A DNA stretch of 64,000 nucleotides from Erythrocercus mccallii. Its lineage: Eukaryota > Chordata > Aves > Passeriformes > Dicruridae. The notes beneath the pieces are model-generated. The model was not told where the DNA came from and did not search any database. It was given only the letters and a program-made list of their open reading frames with translations. Position 1 is the stretch's first letter. Each line of letters begins with the position of its first letter. Location: the NCBI GenBank assembly GCA_013397435.1, contig VZRG01000169.1:120832-184831 (forward strand), in the 5' to 3' direction. This document shows, piece after piece, positions 1 to 12,336 of the stretch. Both the position numbers and the translations under genes were made by a program.

Positions 1-3000
1 TTCTCTTCTGCCTCTCCCCTGAGATCCATCGTTGTTCTCTGTGAGAGATGCTGTTCCCGGGCAGGTGATGCTTCTTCCCTGATGTGTGCCTTTCTCCCAT
101 TGCCCCCTTTCCTACACAGCCCATTGTTTTTGGTCTCTCCGTGGCATTTCCAGATGCATTTTTATGCAAAATGAAGGGTGAAACTTGAGTGAGTGCTTTG
201 GTTTCAGCTGCCTCTGGACAGCTGCATCCACACTGGCTTGATGATGCTTGGGGCCAGACCATGTACCGATGCTCCCACATTTTCCCTCTGCTGCCAGCTG
301 AGTGTGGATGGATGCTGTGCCACAGCTCTGTGCTTTACAGGTTGGCAGTGCTAATCAGCAAACCCTGAGCCCTTTTTTGGAGGTAGGGTGTGGGGCACAG
401 GTCCGAGACAAGGGGGTGGGCTTTGTTCTTGACTGTTCCTGCAGCGAGGAAATTGAAATGACAGTATAATCCTTGTTGGCAAAGTTTTTCTCAGGTTTCT
501 GAGTTCCAGGTCAGAAACACACACACCAGAGCTGTTGCACCTTTGCCCAGGGCTCTTCTAGGAGTACTTTGCAGACTGATGAGGCAGAGGTCACTGGGGC
601 TGTGGTTGGGGTTTGTCTGCTCCTTCCCTACAAGTAACTCTTCTGCTGGGGCCATTGTGCATATGAAAGGTCAGGCTTAAAGGTTCTGTCTGCTCTCAGG
701 CACCACTGGCTTCCTGTCAGCCTGGGACAGGCAGCTCTGCTCCTTAAAATAAAAAATGGCAAGCAATAAGGCATTTAAATTATACTGAAATGGTAGAACT
801 TGCAGACACAAAAAGCTAAACGAATTGGAGGCAAAAAAGCCCCCAAACCTAGATAAGATGGATGACACTGCTCAGGATGAAAAATCTCTTAATGGATGCT
901 GTATTCCTGCAACCCCAAATGTGCTCGCTCCTGTACATGGTGCAGTGCCAGGCCAGGACTTGGGCTTCTGCATTTGCCCATATGTTCCTGCATGGCTTTG
1001 GCCAGCACTCTCAAATATTTCTGTGCCTTTTTTTTTGTTTTTCTTTAACCATGTGCAATTCAGGATGAACACCTTTCTGTCTTCAGGGTAATTAATGAAC
1101 TGCAAAGCCCTGAGACATCTTCAGAAGGAAAGTGCTGGCCAATGGAGGCTGTGATTGCTGTGGGAGGGAGATGTAAGCCCCATCCAGCCCAGGACACAGT
1201 CGGGACCCCAAGTTAGTGGGGTTTCAGGCAGGGTGTTGAAGGCCACTTGGGTGAAACTTTCTGTGGGTCTGGGACCTTAATCAGCATTCAAACACCCCGG
1301 GCAGATAAGCAAATGCACGTGAAAGCCTCTGGGCAAGCTGTTGATGAAGGAAAGCAAGTGCAGAGAGAGCAGGAGCAGCACTGGCTAGGGCAGCTGCAGT
1401 CCTTGGCATGGTATGTGCTCCCCGTGATAGAGCCTGGCCCGCCCGTGCTGAGTGCTACTGGCTCCATCCCGTTCTGTAGCCCAGATACGCTTCAGGGCTC
1501 TTCAAAGGGATAAAAATATATTTTTAACCTGAGGCAGCTGCCTTTTTTTTGTGTGGTACATTTTTTCTTGTGACTCTGGAAGTGTCTGGAAGTGACAAGT
1601 TGTTTTTCAGCCCCTCTGTTTCTCAGCTGTCTCGGCAGAGGTGCCTAGAGGTCTCAAACCAGATTCCCGAAAATTTGAGCACTGGAAATTGGTAGTCACT
1701 TTTGAAAATGTTGGCGAGACAGTGCAGCTCCCTACAGATGTTAACTAATGGCCATTTGAATGGCCTTTTCCTCAGCCAAGTCCTCACCCCATTGAAGTGA
1801 ATAGGAATTTTCCTTGAAAAAGGCCATAAAGAAATTGTTTTCTTGGCAAGTAGAGAGGTGTTTCATGGACTCTACATCAGCATTCAGGAGAACTTCAGCT
1901 ATCTGCTTAGATTCCTGCCACACTTGTCCCACCCTGCACAAAACTCTCTTCCTTTTGATCCAAAATAACACAGGAGATGTTTTCCACATGCCATAAGAAA
2001 GAACTATAAAATAATTGTTTGGGAGTTTGGCACCACTCTCTTACAGATATTTAGTGTATTTAGTATTTAGATATTTAGAAATTGGTTAGCAAAAAGGTGT
2101 TGGCTACGATGACAGACAGATTAGGACTCTATGTATTGAGGCTATTACATACCTGCCCATCCCATGCTAGTAGGGATGGTAGGTGGCTTCATTATTTCAT
2201 GGATTCTAATAAACAAGCATGACTTGCAGCTTCTGGGTAGCATTAAAAAGCATTATCTAGCTGTAAGAGGGGTTGTTTGGCTTGTGGCATGCTCTGTGCT
2301 ATCCTGACCTCAAGTCTTTATCTCTCCACTCTTCTTGCTGCTCCGTGGCCATTTTGTTTTTTCAAATGTGGTCCATCACACCTGGTGCTCAGCTTTCTCC
2401 TGTGCATTGCAGCTTGTCCTGAAAGAAACACTGGTGCTCTGCACAAGGGGCTAACCTCTTCTGTCTCATCTTCCTTCCCTTGTGATGAAGCCACCCCTGG
2501 AAGCTCCAAGTCAGGATAGCTTCTCCTAAGAGCAGCACCAGATTGGAAGAGGGAAAAGCTGCGATGGGACTCTGCCATCAACCCCAGGTGGACCAGTCCA
2601 GCTTGGCAGCAGGGTCAAAGGCATGGCTCACCATGGCTGACTTGGCCTTAGAGAGGAGAGCTTACAGTCAATAGCAGCTAGACCTTCCTGGCTGCTGATC
2701 CAGTCTTGCTCCTGTGATGGTGCCTGGGGAGCCAAGACCAATCTCTCCTGTCCCTGGGTGTGTTCATGCACATTGGCTTGCACACTCCACTCCCATTGGT
2801 GGTTTTCTTTGGGCTGATATTTTGTTAGCATTGGAAAGTGAGAAAAATGAGCAAAAATATTATCAGAAGCAGGTTTTGTGAATGAATCAGCTGACAAGAG
2901 GCTTACCAGCTCGCCTGCATTTACTAGCACAGTGCTTATTTGGGCAGATGTCTATATATTTTAGTTGGAGGCAGGAAAGAGTGAGAATGGATGGAGGAAG

Positions 3001-5425
3001 ACATCACTTGCAGTTTGCTGCTTTTCTGTCAGCTGGTACTAGCTTTTTCTGAATGAAGCAGGGGACTGCAGTGTGTCTGAGAAGCTGCCCTGCTGCTACC
3101 CTTTTTCTGCTGTTATTGACAACTTGAGGGGCACCAAGGAGAGGAGCACAAAAGAGGTCAGAATGCTAAAACTCTCCTAAGCAGCTTGTTGAGGATCAGG
3201 GCCTGGCCAGCCTTGCCATCTCTTCATGGTGCTTTTTTATTTGATCCTCTCTAAAGGCAGTCTCATGGCCTTCTCTCTTCTCACTATGTGTTTCTAATTA
3301 ACAGGGAGACTGGCGTATAAACAGAGTATTCCTGCTCAAAATATTGCTTGTCTGACTCCTAGGATGATGGCCAGATGGCAATCACCAGACAGCAGCCTAG
3401 ACTTTGAGCTCGCCCATCTGGCTATCAAACCTGGTCTCAGTTCTCATCTGGAACCAGAACTGAGGAAAGTAATGGACTTTGCCAGACTGGTTTTGCCCCA
3501 TGTTTGCTTTTCAGTTGCTACCTCAGCAGCCAAAAACCTGCAGACCAAATGCATTTAGTATTTCTGGAAATTGTGGAGAAGTTCAAAAAGATACTGGACA
3601 AATCCACTGAGGGATGGGTCTTCTGGTGGCTTTTAAATCCTGTGGGTAAGATGCAGTCTTCAGCCATCAAGTATTTTTACTGCTGGTGTGCAGCACAGAC
3701 TGGAAATGGTCCTTCTGCTCCCAGGCAGCTGCTGATGGTCTCTCATGAATGGCAGGCTGGGCTGGATGGCTCCTTGATCCAGCCCACCTGGACCATCTTG
3801 ACATCAGACAGCTGCATGTTTGCTGAGTAAGTTCAGACAAAACTCTTCTCGCGGTTTCTCCTTTGTGAGCTTGGGGTAATACCTCAAAAGAGCTTAGAAA
3901 GTGTGGCAGAAATAAAACACTTTCTATTACAGTTTTTCACTCTGTCATGACAGTAGGGCTGTGCCCTGACAAAACATCATCATGCAGATTCTGAAAAAAG
4001 GAACTGTTAACATCTGTAAATGCTCTGTATGGTTGGTTCTCTGAGAAGCACTGTTACGTGAGCTAAAGCATTGCTTGCCCTGCACAGTTTGATATGATTT
4101 CTTTACCTCTAGGTGAGTGCCTGAGTTCCGTAATGCTAGAAAGCTGAAATTGGAGGTGGCAGATAGAGTTCCGATGCTGGGAAGTTGGGTGCTACAGTTC
4201 TTCTGTGGCAATACTGAAAGACACTTCCTGTTTGTCACCACCACCAAAACAGCCTGGTCTGTCCCCTAGTGTGGTACCTGTGGAGCTGCTGAAGAGGTCT
4301 TATACAGAGCGATACAGAGACATACAAAGCCTGGCCTGGGTTATTGCACTGGGAGGTGATGTGCATGTGTGGGTTCCTAATTTGGGCTGGAAGGGACCTC
4401 TGGAGGTCTTGCTTCAAGTCCCAGCTTAATTCAGTGTTATATTCAGCTATAATATTAGATGTGCTTGCTCAGCCAGATCAGAGCAGGCAACAAGGAGTGA
4501 TCAGCTGTCACCTCCTAGGCATTTGGAGCAAACAGGAGGAATTGAGATCTGTCCTCATTGCCACTGCAAAGTCCAAAGAGACTGGTGTCTGCAGCATCGT
4601 GACCATCGTGTCCTGCTGTGGCAACGTTTGCTCTCACAAATTCCTGGTGAATTGGGAAAACGCAAAAAGTACAGAGCAGAGGAAATGGAAAAAGTCCAGA
4701 AATCCCCAGATTTCTGCTAACTGATTTTGAAATGGCTGAACTAGCTGGGATCTTGTGGCTGTCAGCACTGGCAGAGCTGTGACTGTTCTACTGTCAGCAG
4801 AAGTGGCCGAATGCAGAAGTAGGTAGAAGCTAAATGAGTAACACAGTGTATGACAAACAGTGGGAAAGATGGTATGGGAAGGATGTTGATTACTGAAATG
4901 GTAGGATCTCCAAAGGATGTTAAGGTGGCAACATGGCCACAGAACAGAGGCAAGGTATTTTTGAAAGCAGGCCTGAGAATTTATTTTAGCACATGAATAT
5001 TGAGTAAGTATTCCTGGAGATACTCTAAGGGATGATAGATGGACTTAAGGTATTGTTACTAATCACTGTGGTTTTAAGTGTTGGAGCTGAAGTACACTTG
5101 ACATCTCTAATCCAGCTGGACTTCTGATGGGAAAATTGCATTCTTGGGAAGTAATTTAGAAGGTCACAGGAAAGCCAGAAAGAACTTTTCCAGCAGTGAT
5201 TTCCCCTGCTCTCCAAACTCTCTTTTAGAGTGGTAATAACTCCAGAATGAAAGGATCTATTCTCACCTTTCAGATGAAAGGGCTAATGCAATTTAAAATT
5301 TTTGCATGCAAAGATTTTATGGCTTGGTAACCAGCCATGTCTGAAAATGATCCAGGGCAGGCTGAACACGTGAGGCAGCGCCTGACTGAGCTGGATGCTT
5401 TCCTTGTCTGCCCTGTCTCCTGCAG
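1..5425 (+). other. IGFBP2: IGFBP2 intron 1 (3' portion)
   Basis: This stretch precedes IGFBP2 exon 2 and ends in a pyrimidine-rich acceptor tract with CAG at 5423-5425. Exon 1, encoding the signal peptide and the N-terminal cysteine-rich domain, is not in the window, so this must be the 3' part of a long first intron. All open frames here are short and unlike known proteins. Apart from a probable CR1 fragment near 4.4 kb I see only unique, AT/GC-mixed intronic sequence. Confidence 0.85.
4384..4500 (-). repeat. Probable CR1 LINE 3'-end fragment
   Basis: The segment begins with a phrase typical of the reverse complement of a CR1 3' end (GGCTGGAAGGGACCTCTGGA). A diverged version of the 'GCTCA..CAGAGCAGG' block follows about 70 bases later. 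The copy is short, old and without target duplications that I can see. Assignment rests on remembered CR1 consensus phrases rather than an alignment. Confidence 0.45.
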
Positions 5426-5649
5426 ATAATGGTGATGACCGGTCTGAGAGCATTCTTGCTGAGAACCACGTGGATGGCACTGTGGGGATCCTGAGTGGAG
5501 CTGGAGGGAGGAAGCCCATGAAGACAGGCATGAAGGAGTTGGCAGTGATGAGGGAGAAGGTGAATGAGCAGCAGCGGCAGATGGGCAAAGTCAGCAAGGC
5601 CCATCACAACCACGAGGACTCCAAAAAGTCACGGCTGTCGACGGGCAGG
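5426..5649 (+). CDS. IGFBP2: IGFBP2 exon 2 (central linker)
   Basis: IGFBP2 is a secreted protein that binds IGF-I and IGF-II and modulates their access to receptors. This exon encodes the central linker. It starts in phase 1 (one base of the first codon comes from exon 1) after the acceptor CAG at 5423-5425 and ends on a codon boundary before the donor GTGAGA. The translation contains GRKPMKTGMKELAVMREKV, diagnostic of IGFBP2, then a His/Lys-rich stretch ending SKKSRLSTGR. No cysteines occur, as expected of the linker. In mammals the linker carries a basic PKKLRPP-type nuclear-localisation/heparin motif just before the C-terminal domain; here that position reads DSKKSRLSTGR, basic but different. 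The gene continues at 7036 in phase 0. Exon 1 is outside the window, so the gene is partial only because of the window edge. Confidence 0.96.
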
Positions 5650-7035
5650 GTGAGAGGGCAAGGCTGTGGGGACCTAAGGGGGGCAGCTGTGAGCTCAGTG
5701 GGAAATGCTGAATGCAAAACCTAAGTGGCATCTGCAATAAACTGCCTTAAAAACAGAAAAATAAACAGAAAGAAAAAGGCAAGGAGAAGCAAGAGAGAAA
5801 AAGCAAACATTTTTGACCTGATACTGGGGCTGAACACACCATCTGATGAACTTTGATGTGCTGGTCAGAAGGTGTTTTCATTGCAGCTTCACCTCCTGAA
5901 GGGGGGCTTCTGCTGGCTCAACACCCACCTCTGCAGGGGTGCAGACATGCCCTTTGGCCATGGAATGGCTTTCTCAGACCCTTTTTCCATAAGCAGGTGT
6001 GGCCCAAGGGGACTAAAGGGGCCAGAAGCAGGGCTGTCTGCCTGCTGCAGGGCAGCCCCAGTCCACGTTAAAGGAGGCCACAAGCCCCGAGGATGACCTG
6101 TGTGACTGTCCTGTAGCAGGGAGACTGCTCTAAGGCCTCCCAGTCTCCTTGCCTGTCCCTGTTATCCAGTTCTTGGCTGTGGCTTCCCTCTAGTGGGAAG
6201 CTTGCTCAAGGCAACTAGATGGGATGGGAATGGGGATAGAGATGGAAACCCACCCTGAAAGGTCCACAATATACATCCCTGTAAACATACAGAGTATTAA
6301 TATCTGGGGAGCACAGGGACAGAAAGGAGCTTTAAGAGTCCTCATACCTTCCAAGGACTAGGCAAAACAGAAGTTCAAAATAAAATGCAGGCATTATCAA
6401 CTTTGAGAGCTCACACACTGCTGCTGCTCCTTTGCAAAAGAAAAAACCTCACCCACTGCAAAAGCAGAGAAGTGTGATCTCAGTTTGGCTCACATCAGGC
6501 ATATTTCAACCACACTGCCATGGCTAGAAGCCCTATCTGGGAGCAAGAAGGATGCCTCCAGAGGCTGGCTTTGGGTACTCCCATTCCCAGGTCTTCCTCT
6601 CCACTCCCATGGAGTCTCACATGCTTTTGAATTGCACTTCTGGGCCAAAACTGCATCAGAGGTGCGTGCTCTGGGCTATGCTTATGGAAACCCTCCTGGT
6701 CTGTCCAGACTAGCCCTGCTTCTTGTCACTTGTCACCACCAGTGGGAGTCATGGTAGCCTCGCTGAGGTTTCTCCTCTGTATCCAGGACTTGGGACCTGG
6801 CATTATGTTGGCTCTTGGCCACATCAGGTACATGGGAGACGTGCATGTCTATGCACAGCTCTGATTTTGGGTGCCTAGAGGTGAAGTCTGCAGCAGGACC
6901 CAGTAGCAAACCTGTGTCTTTAGGGATGCACATGTGTTCATCCCTACTGGTGTTCCCATTGTCCGTAGTGTTGATGCTGAATGGTACCATTATCCTAATA
7001 TATATATATTCTTCTGCTTTCTGGGCTGTTTTCAG
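5650..7035 (+). other. IGFBP2: IGFBP2 intron 2
   Basis: A 1,386-base phase-0 intron with donor GTGAGA and an acceptor preceded by a T/C-rich tract (TTCTTCTGC...TTTTCAG). It holds no recognisable gene or interspersed repeat; a short (AT)n run lies just upstream of the polypyrimidine tract. Confidence 0.92.
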
Positions 7036-7176
7036 ACCCCTTGTCAGCAGGAGCTGGATCAGGTCCTGGAACGCATATCCACCATGAGGCTGCCAGATGA
7101 ACGAGGGCCCCTGGAGCACCTCTACTCCCTTCACATCCCCAACTGTGACAAGCATGGCTTGTACAATCTCAAACAG
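7036..7176 (+). CDS. IGFBP2: IGFBP2 exon 3 (start of thyroglobulin type-1 domain)
   Basis: This 141-base phase-0 exon encodes 47 residues that open the C-terminal thyroglobulin type-1 domain of IGFBP2. The translation starts TPCQQELDQVLERISTMRLP, continues through GPLEHLYSLHIPNCDKHG and ends YNLKQ. This is almost the same as mammalian IGFBP2 and clearly distinct from the other IGFBPs. It supplies the first two of the six conserved domain cysteines. Acceptor CAG is at 7033-7035 and the donor is a strong GTAAGT at 7177. A long antisense open frame overlaps this exon but lacks an ATG start and is a shadow. The C-terminal domain contributes to IGF affinity and to matrix and integrin contacts. Confidence 0.98.
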
Positions 7177-8991
7177 GTAAGTGGGGAGAGTGGGAGCTCT
7201 GGGGCTGTCTGTGCTTCCAGCAGCAGCCCTTGGCTCACTGTCCCCACCATGTGCAGACACAGAACATGCATAGTTCAGGGCTGGGCTGATACCCTGTGTG
7301 TGATGTGAGGTATGGGGTAAATAGCAAATGCTGCATGTGGCATGGACAGGTTTAGTTACACCCAGGTCCATCTGCAGCCACAGGTTTGCAAATGGAGATG
7401 AAATCCACAGCCATATGTCCAAATCCACAGTCCAGAGTTGGAGAATCATTTTAGTTCTCCTTCCCCACAAGAGCTGCTTATCTATCCAGGTGTTTTCTTG
7501 AACTTTGAGCCAGGTCTTGTCCTGTCTGGGCCCTGCTGCAGGAGAAAAGTAGAGAGGCACTGAATACTGACCAGTCTTGCAGACAAAGCAAAAGGCACTT
7601 CCGGGAGTCAGGAAGGTTTCTACTGCACTTTACTGGTTTTCCTCCACAAGTCGAGGCTGATCCCACAGCTCCAGGAGGGATTCTTTCCAGGCAGGTTGGG
7701 GGTTGGAGTGCAGCATGCTTATGAAGGTATTTATGGGACCCAGAAGAACCCAGAAAACTTGTGTCTGAATTCTGACTTGGCTTCATCTATGCAAAACCAC
7801 CAGGTATCAGTGGCTGAGGAATGGGGAAAAAACTGCCAGGACAAACAGAACAACAGCTGGTGCAGAGCTGACTGGAGTCACCTGTGAATAGTACCTGGCT
7901 ATGAGGATCCCTTGTAGCTGAGCCTTTGGAGGGGACCCATGCTGTTTTCATGGCTAGGCCTTTTACTCAGGGCTACTTCTACTGCTTGATCAGAAGCATT
8001 AAATAACAATAACAATAACAATAACAATAACAATAACAATAACAATAATAATAATAATAATAATGTAGGATGCTCTGAGAGAATCTCCCTCTGTCCATTC
8101 TCCTGCTCTGTCTCACTTGGACCCTCACCCATCCACCCTTGAAGAGTCCCATGGGCTGGCTGGATCCCCCAGCATGAGCACATTTGAACAGCTGGATGGA
8201 GCAGAGCTGGCAAATTGCCTGTAGGACAAGCCATGTCTGGGGAATGAGCCCGGACACTGCAGTGATGCTTTGTGTGCTACAGAAATAAAAACAGACTCTG
8301 CTGCTTCTTGTACCTGGGGAACAAGTTAGCCTGCTCTGGCCTGCTTGGCGTAACCTCTGCATCTCTCACTACACCCTGTTCAGAAATGTATCTGCTGGGG
8401 CTGGAGGGATGAACATCAGGTTCAAAGTGCCTGCAGCACTGCAGGGTGGGAGGAGGACAATAACTATTAGACCAAGGAACTTTTCTCTAACAAGACTGGA
8501 AGGACAGAGGTCAGATGCACCATGGTCTCCATCTCTGGTCTGGCTGTAGGGGCTTTAATCTCATGTTTGTCTAGCCTAATCTGCAGATGAGGAGAATCTT
8601 ATACAGCTCCTCTGTCAGTCTGTCTCACCCCTCTTTCCCAAGGGATCTTTGTCTCTTTGGATGCTGTCATCCACAGTTGGCAAAGGGTGATATATTTCAG
8701 GGACACTTGTCCTTCTGGTTCATTAAAATCGGCTTCTTGGTACCTGGCACAGCCCCTGGGGAAAGGTTCAGCCCTCACCCTGCACTGCTGGAGTAACACT
8801 GATGGTGCAGCGTAGGCCCTGAGAGGTTTGAATACAGCATCCCATGGATTTTGACTGAATCTAAACTAGTGCCAGATCACCAGAGAAATCTCAGCTCTGC
8901 CAATGCTGGGGCTTTGGGCTGGGTGACCTGGGAAGTGGTTTGTTTTGTCCTTCTCTTGTCTCTGACACCTGTCCTTTCCTTCTTCATGCAG
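7177..8991 (+). other. IGFBP2: IGFBP2 intron 3
   Basis: A 1,815-base phase-0 intron, donor GTAAGT, acceptor CTTCATGCAG ending at 8991. It contains one microsatellite (8003-8064) and nothing else I can identify. Confidence 0.93.
8003..8064 (+). repeat. (ATAACA)n / (ATA)n microsatellite
   Basis: A run of AATAAC hexamers passes into AAT trinucleotides. It lies inside IGFBP2 intron 3. On the opposite strand it yields poly-leucine/tyrosine frames, which are repeat artefacts. Confidence 0.95.
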
Positions 8992-9159
8992 TGCAAGATG
9001 TCAGTGAATGGGCAGCGTGGCGAGTGCTGGTGTGTGGATCCCATCCACGGGAAGGTGATCCAGGGTGCACCCACCATCCGCGGGGACCCCGAGTGCCACC
9101 TCTTCTATACAGCCCACGAGCAGGAGGACCGGGGAGCACATGCCCTGCGGAGCCAGTAG
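8992..9159 (+). CDS. IGFBP2: IGFBP2 exon 4 (C-terminus, RGD motif, stop)
   Basis: The last coding exon encodes 55 residues and a TAG stop at 9157-9159. It completes the thyroglobulin type-1 domain with the remaining four cysteines: CKM, the CWCV signature (ECWCVDP) and PECHLF. The sequence TIRGDPEC holds the RGD integrin-binding motif that is characteristic of IGFBP2 and allows contact with alpha5-beta1 and alphaV-type integrins. The tail (HEQEDRGAHALRSQ) is hydrophilic. The exon begins phase 0, matching exon 3, so the visible open frame from exon 2 to the stop is uninterrupted at 177 codons (first one split). That fits the C-terminal part of a roughly 300-residue IGFBP2. Confidence 0.98.
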   Translation, partial: CKMSVNGQRGECWCVDPIHGKVIQGAPTIRGDPECHLFYTAHEQEDRGAHALRSQ

Positions 9160-10236
9160 ACAGACAAAATCTTGCTGGCTGGAGGTGGCTCACTGTGGCC
9201 CCAGTGCTGGATTTTACATGGGTTTCAGCGTGTCTCTTTAGGCTCTGGAAGAGACTGGGTGCTGCCCTCCTTCCTCAGCTGCCTGGTTCCTGGGGAGGGG
9301 AGGGATAATGGGAGGGGAAGGCGGTGGGGGATTTACAAGGAGAAGGGACTGCTTTCTTAGTCTTTCACCCAACATAAACCAGAGAACTGGTCTTTTTTGC
9401 TCCTCGTCCTGCAGCCCTGCCCTCCCTGCTGCTTTGCGGCATCTTTCTGCACCCTCCAGCACAGAGTGCCATGTGCTCCCTGACCCCTACCCGGGGGACA
9501 AAACCCCTTGCTATGAGTGGGAGAGGGTAAAAAAACTGAAAGAGCCCAGCCTTTCCCCCTCTTTTTCTCTCTTCCCCAAGACCAAAGACTGTAAATACTG
9601 TCACCTGCCTCTTGTGTCCTGCCAGTCAGTCTCTTGTGCCCCAGCCCAGCCATCAGTCTTGGGATGCAGCGTGGGGGGGAGGGAAGGAAGAAAGACCCCG
9701 GATTCCCAGCTGGAACATACCACCACAGTTGGGATGTGTTCCCCAAGGAAGCAGTGGTGAGAAAGGCCTAAAGATGAGACAGCTGCCACCTTGCCCCCTA
9801 ACAATGCTCTTGGGTGCTTCCTTTGCTCGTTCTGGGGCACAACCAACTCCACAGGGACCCAGCTTCAGCCACTGGTGTGGGAGCATGGGGCCTTTGGGTG
9901 ATAGCAAAGCTAAACGCATGTTTTTCCAAGGGATTTGAAGGGCTTTTGCACAGTATTTCTTAGGGTCAGCTTATGCCGTGGGAGCTAAAATGAACTTGCT
10001 GAGGCTGGGTGGAAGGATGCGTGTGTAGATTTAGGATAACAAGCCAGGGAATGTCTCTCTGTCATTAATTTTTTCTTTATTTCTAGATAGGAAAAAACCT
10101 CAACACATTTAAAACCTGCGTTCCCAAGCAGCTGCCCTTGTCCCTCCATTTTTACCTGGGACTGAAGTGAGCATCTGTTATTCAGCACATAACTTTTTAA
10201 AAGTAAATTACAGTGTATATCCTGCTTTGTAAAGGC

Positions 10237-10239
<3 letters not shown>

Positions 10240-10286
<47 letters not shown>

Positions 10287-10290
10287 ACAC
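10240..10290 (+). repeat. (AC)n microsatellite in IGFBP2 3' UTR
   Basis: About 25 nearly perfect CA dinucleotides, with one T interruption near the end. The repeat lies in the distal IGFBP2 3' UTR, about 150 bases before the polyadenylation signal, and so would appear in mRNA as a CA repeat. HnRNP L binds such RNA in other genes; that role is only a possibility here. Confidence 0.96.
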
Positions 10291-10436
10291 TCCTCTGCCC
10301 ACGTACACATTTGTATAGATGAAATCCAAGTATTTCCAGGTGCTCTGAGAGGTTTTGTGCTGGACATGGTGAGGAGAGATGTCTGCTGTTAATTCACCTG
10401 TTGATTTCTTTCTGTACAGAACACACTGATGCTGAG

Positions 10437-10442
10437 AATAAA
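10437..10442 (+). terminator. IGFBP2: IGFBP2 polyadenylation signal
   Basis: Canonical AATAAA, 1.28 kb after the stop codon. It is followed within 40 bases by a T-rich, GGTTTT-containing downstream element. A second candidate AATAAA is at 10981-10986. Confidence 0.7.
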
Positions 10443-11917
10443 TAACTTCCCCATTGCCTAAGCAAGGAGGTTTTATTATTTTCTTTTTTTTTTTTTTTTA
10501 ATATGGGTGTCCTTTTTAGACCAATTACAAAAACCCTATCTTTGGAGTAAATGTCTCGGGCTTTTCTTAAATGGTTTATTGTTTCTTGTCCCCCTTGTTG
10601 AACCCACATTTCAGATTCAAAGTGTGAAGGGCACAGGGGGGCTCAGTAAATTAGGGCCCTCATTTATTTGCAGGGGTTTGGACATGGCAGTGGAGGAGAT
10701 GGGGGAGGAGCCCCTTTTGGAAAGTCGGGGATGGGCATATGTGGATGTGTATGAATGGGAGCACATGAAAGAAGAAAACACATCTTCATGCAAATCCAAG
10801 TAACTGTAAAATGATGCTACCTGTTTTCTGTTAACATCTGAGGGTGTTCTGCTTTTTCATATAAAACTTGCACATGCTGGCTCTCATCTGCAGTTTGTAC
10901 TTTGTTTTATTTAGGAATTAGGGAAGTTTTCTTACTTTTGCCTTCTTCCCTTTTAAGAAAGCTGAGCTACATAAAGTTGGAATAAATTAAATAGGATGCC
11001 AAAAAACTGTTGTCTTTCCCCTCCACAGTGCTTGCAGAATGCTTCTTTGCCTGATGCATCACATGCAGATTTGTCCCTGTTCATCCTTTGTCCATGGCTG
11101 ACAGGCAGTAATGGGAGCTGAGCTTGCTCTGGTTATGTGAGCAGAGAGGAACTGGTGTCACTCCTCCTTTGCCTGGCTATATTCCTGCTATACACATGGG
11201 TCCTTCTGAATCTGTTGGGATAGGGCAGGGAGGTACAGGCTTTGTGTGTGACCAGAGTTTGGCTGAGCTGCTGCACTCACGGGGCTGTGGAGAGAGGTCC
11301 TGCCCCTTCTCCCAAGGAGAGAAGTGCTGCCAAAGGGAGTGTGACAGCAGAGCTTGGTGTTTGGCATTTCAGACAGGCAAATAATAATAAAAACCCCAAC
11401 ACTACATTCAATTAAAATTGCAGCATTTCAGGAGAGGCTCTTTACTGGCCCCAACCTCCTGCATCCAGGTGGCTGTGGTATACCTTTGGACTCCCCAAAG
11501 GGAGGCAAAAACTCTGGGCTTCTTCACCTGTTTTCTTCTGTCCTCTGCCACAGGCTTCAGACTGGCACATGTTGAGGGGTTTTCCAGTGGTGAGGAGCAC
11601 CAGGAAATGGGACAGGAGGCAGTGAGTGCATGGGGCTGGCAGGAGAGGGGAAAGAGGACAGGCACGATGGGGGTGGGATGTAAGCTGAAGAACATGGGAA
11701 AAGAAGCTAAATGAATATCCTGTTCTGTGTCTCTGGGGTGAGCTGGAGGTGGCTTAGGGGGGGAATGCTGAGAGCAAGGTGGGGCACAAGGGTGCTCCAA
11801 GCCAGGTGCTGCCCAAAGAGGGCTGGAGGTGACAGAGATGCCCAGGCCCAGAGCCTGGCAGCGCCTGGGGCCGCCCTCCTCTTCAAGGGCTGCAGGGGAA
11901 CAAAGAGGAGCTGTGAC

Positions 11918-12055
11918 ACCTTCCACTGGACCAGGCTGCTCCAGCCCTATCCAACCTGGCCTTCAGCACTCGCACGGCTGGGGTACCCACAACTTCTCTG
12001 GGCAACCTCTTCCAATCATCCTCACAGTGGAGAATTTCTTCCTAGTATTTTTAGT
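11918..12055 (-). repeat. CR1 LINE fragment
   Basis: Several phrases in order match the reverse complement of the CR1 3' region: CACTGGACCAGGCTGCTCCAG, then ATCCAACCTGGCC, ACAACTTCTCTGGGCAACCT and CACAGTGGAGAATTTCTTCC. The tail with the terminal CR1 repeats is missing, so it is a truncated old copy lying in the antisense direction. Confidence 0.85.
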
Positions 12056-12336
12056 ATAAAACCCCTGCAATAGTATAATATAAACAATGATATTTAATGT
12101 AAAGAACGCAATTAGTGTAAAAATGAATGACTGTATCTGTCATACATGCAGCTGTAGCTACTTATCCACGTGTATACAGCTCCAGCTGTCCTTAGGGGAG
12201 TGATTTATTAGCCCGTAGCTGAAGGCAGCACTACCTTTCTGGATGGAAAGCCCGATTTCAGCGCCTCTGCGGCTGCAAGCGGCGGCACCGCGGCCCTGCC
12301 CGCCCGCCGGGCCCTGAGGGTAACGCGGGCGGGGCG

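Larger units (their letters stand above)
9160..10460 (+). other. IGFBP2: IGFBP2 3' UTR
   Basis: The non-coding stretch from the stop codon to just past the first good polyadenylation signal, about 1.3 kb. It is GC-rich and pyrimidine-rich in its first half and contains an (AC)n run near its end. The end is inferred from the AATAAA at 10437 followed by T-rich sequence. A second AATAAA at 10981-10986 could support a longer isoform. The 3' end needs transcript data. Confidence 0.75.

Noticed and set aside
6733..7560. 275-codon minus-strand open frame
   Set aside because: It begins at GTG, not ATG, and is antisense to IGFBP2 exon 3 and its intron flanks. No domain similarity; the true coding strand is the opposite one.
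7979..8362. Poly-Leu and poly-Tyr/Cys minus frames
   Set aside because: Translations of the AAC/AAT microsatellite in IGFBP2 intron 3.
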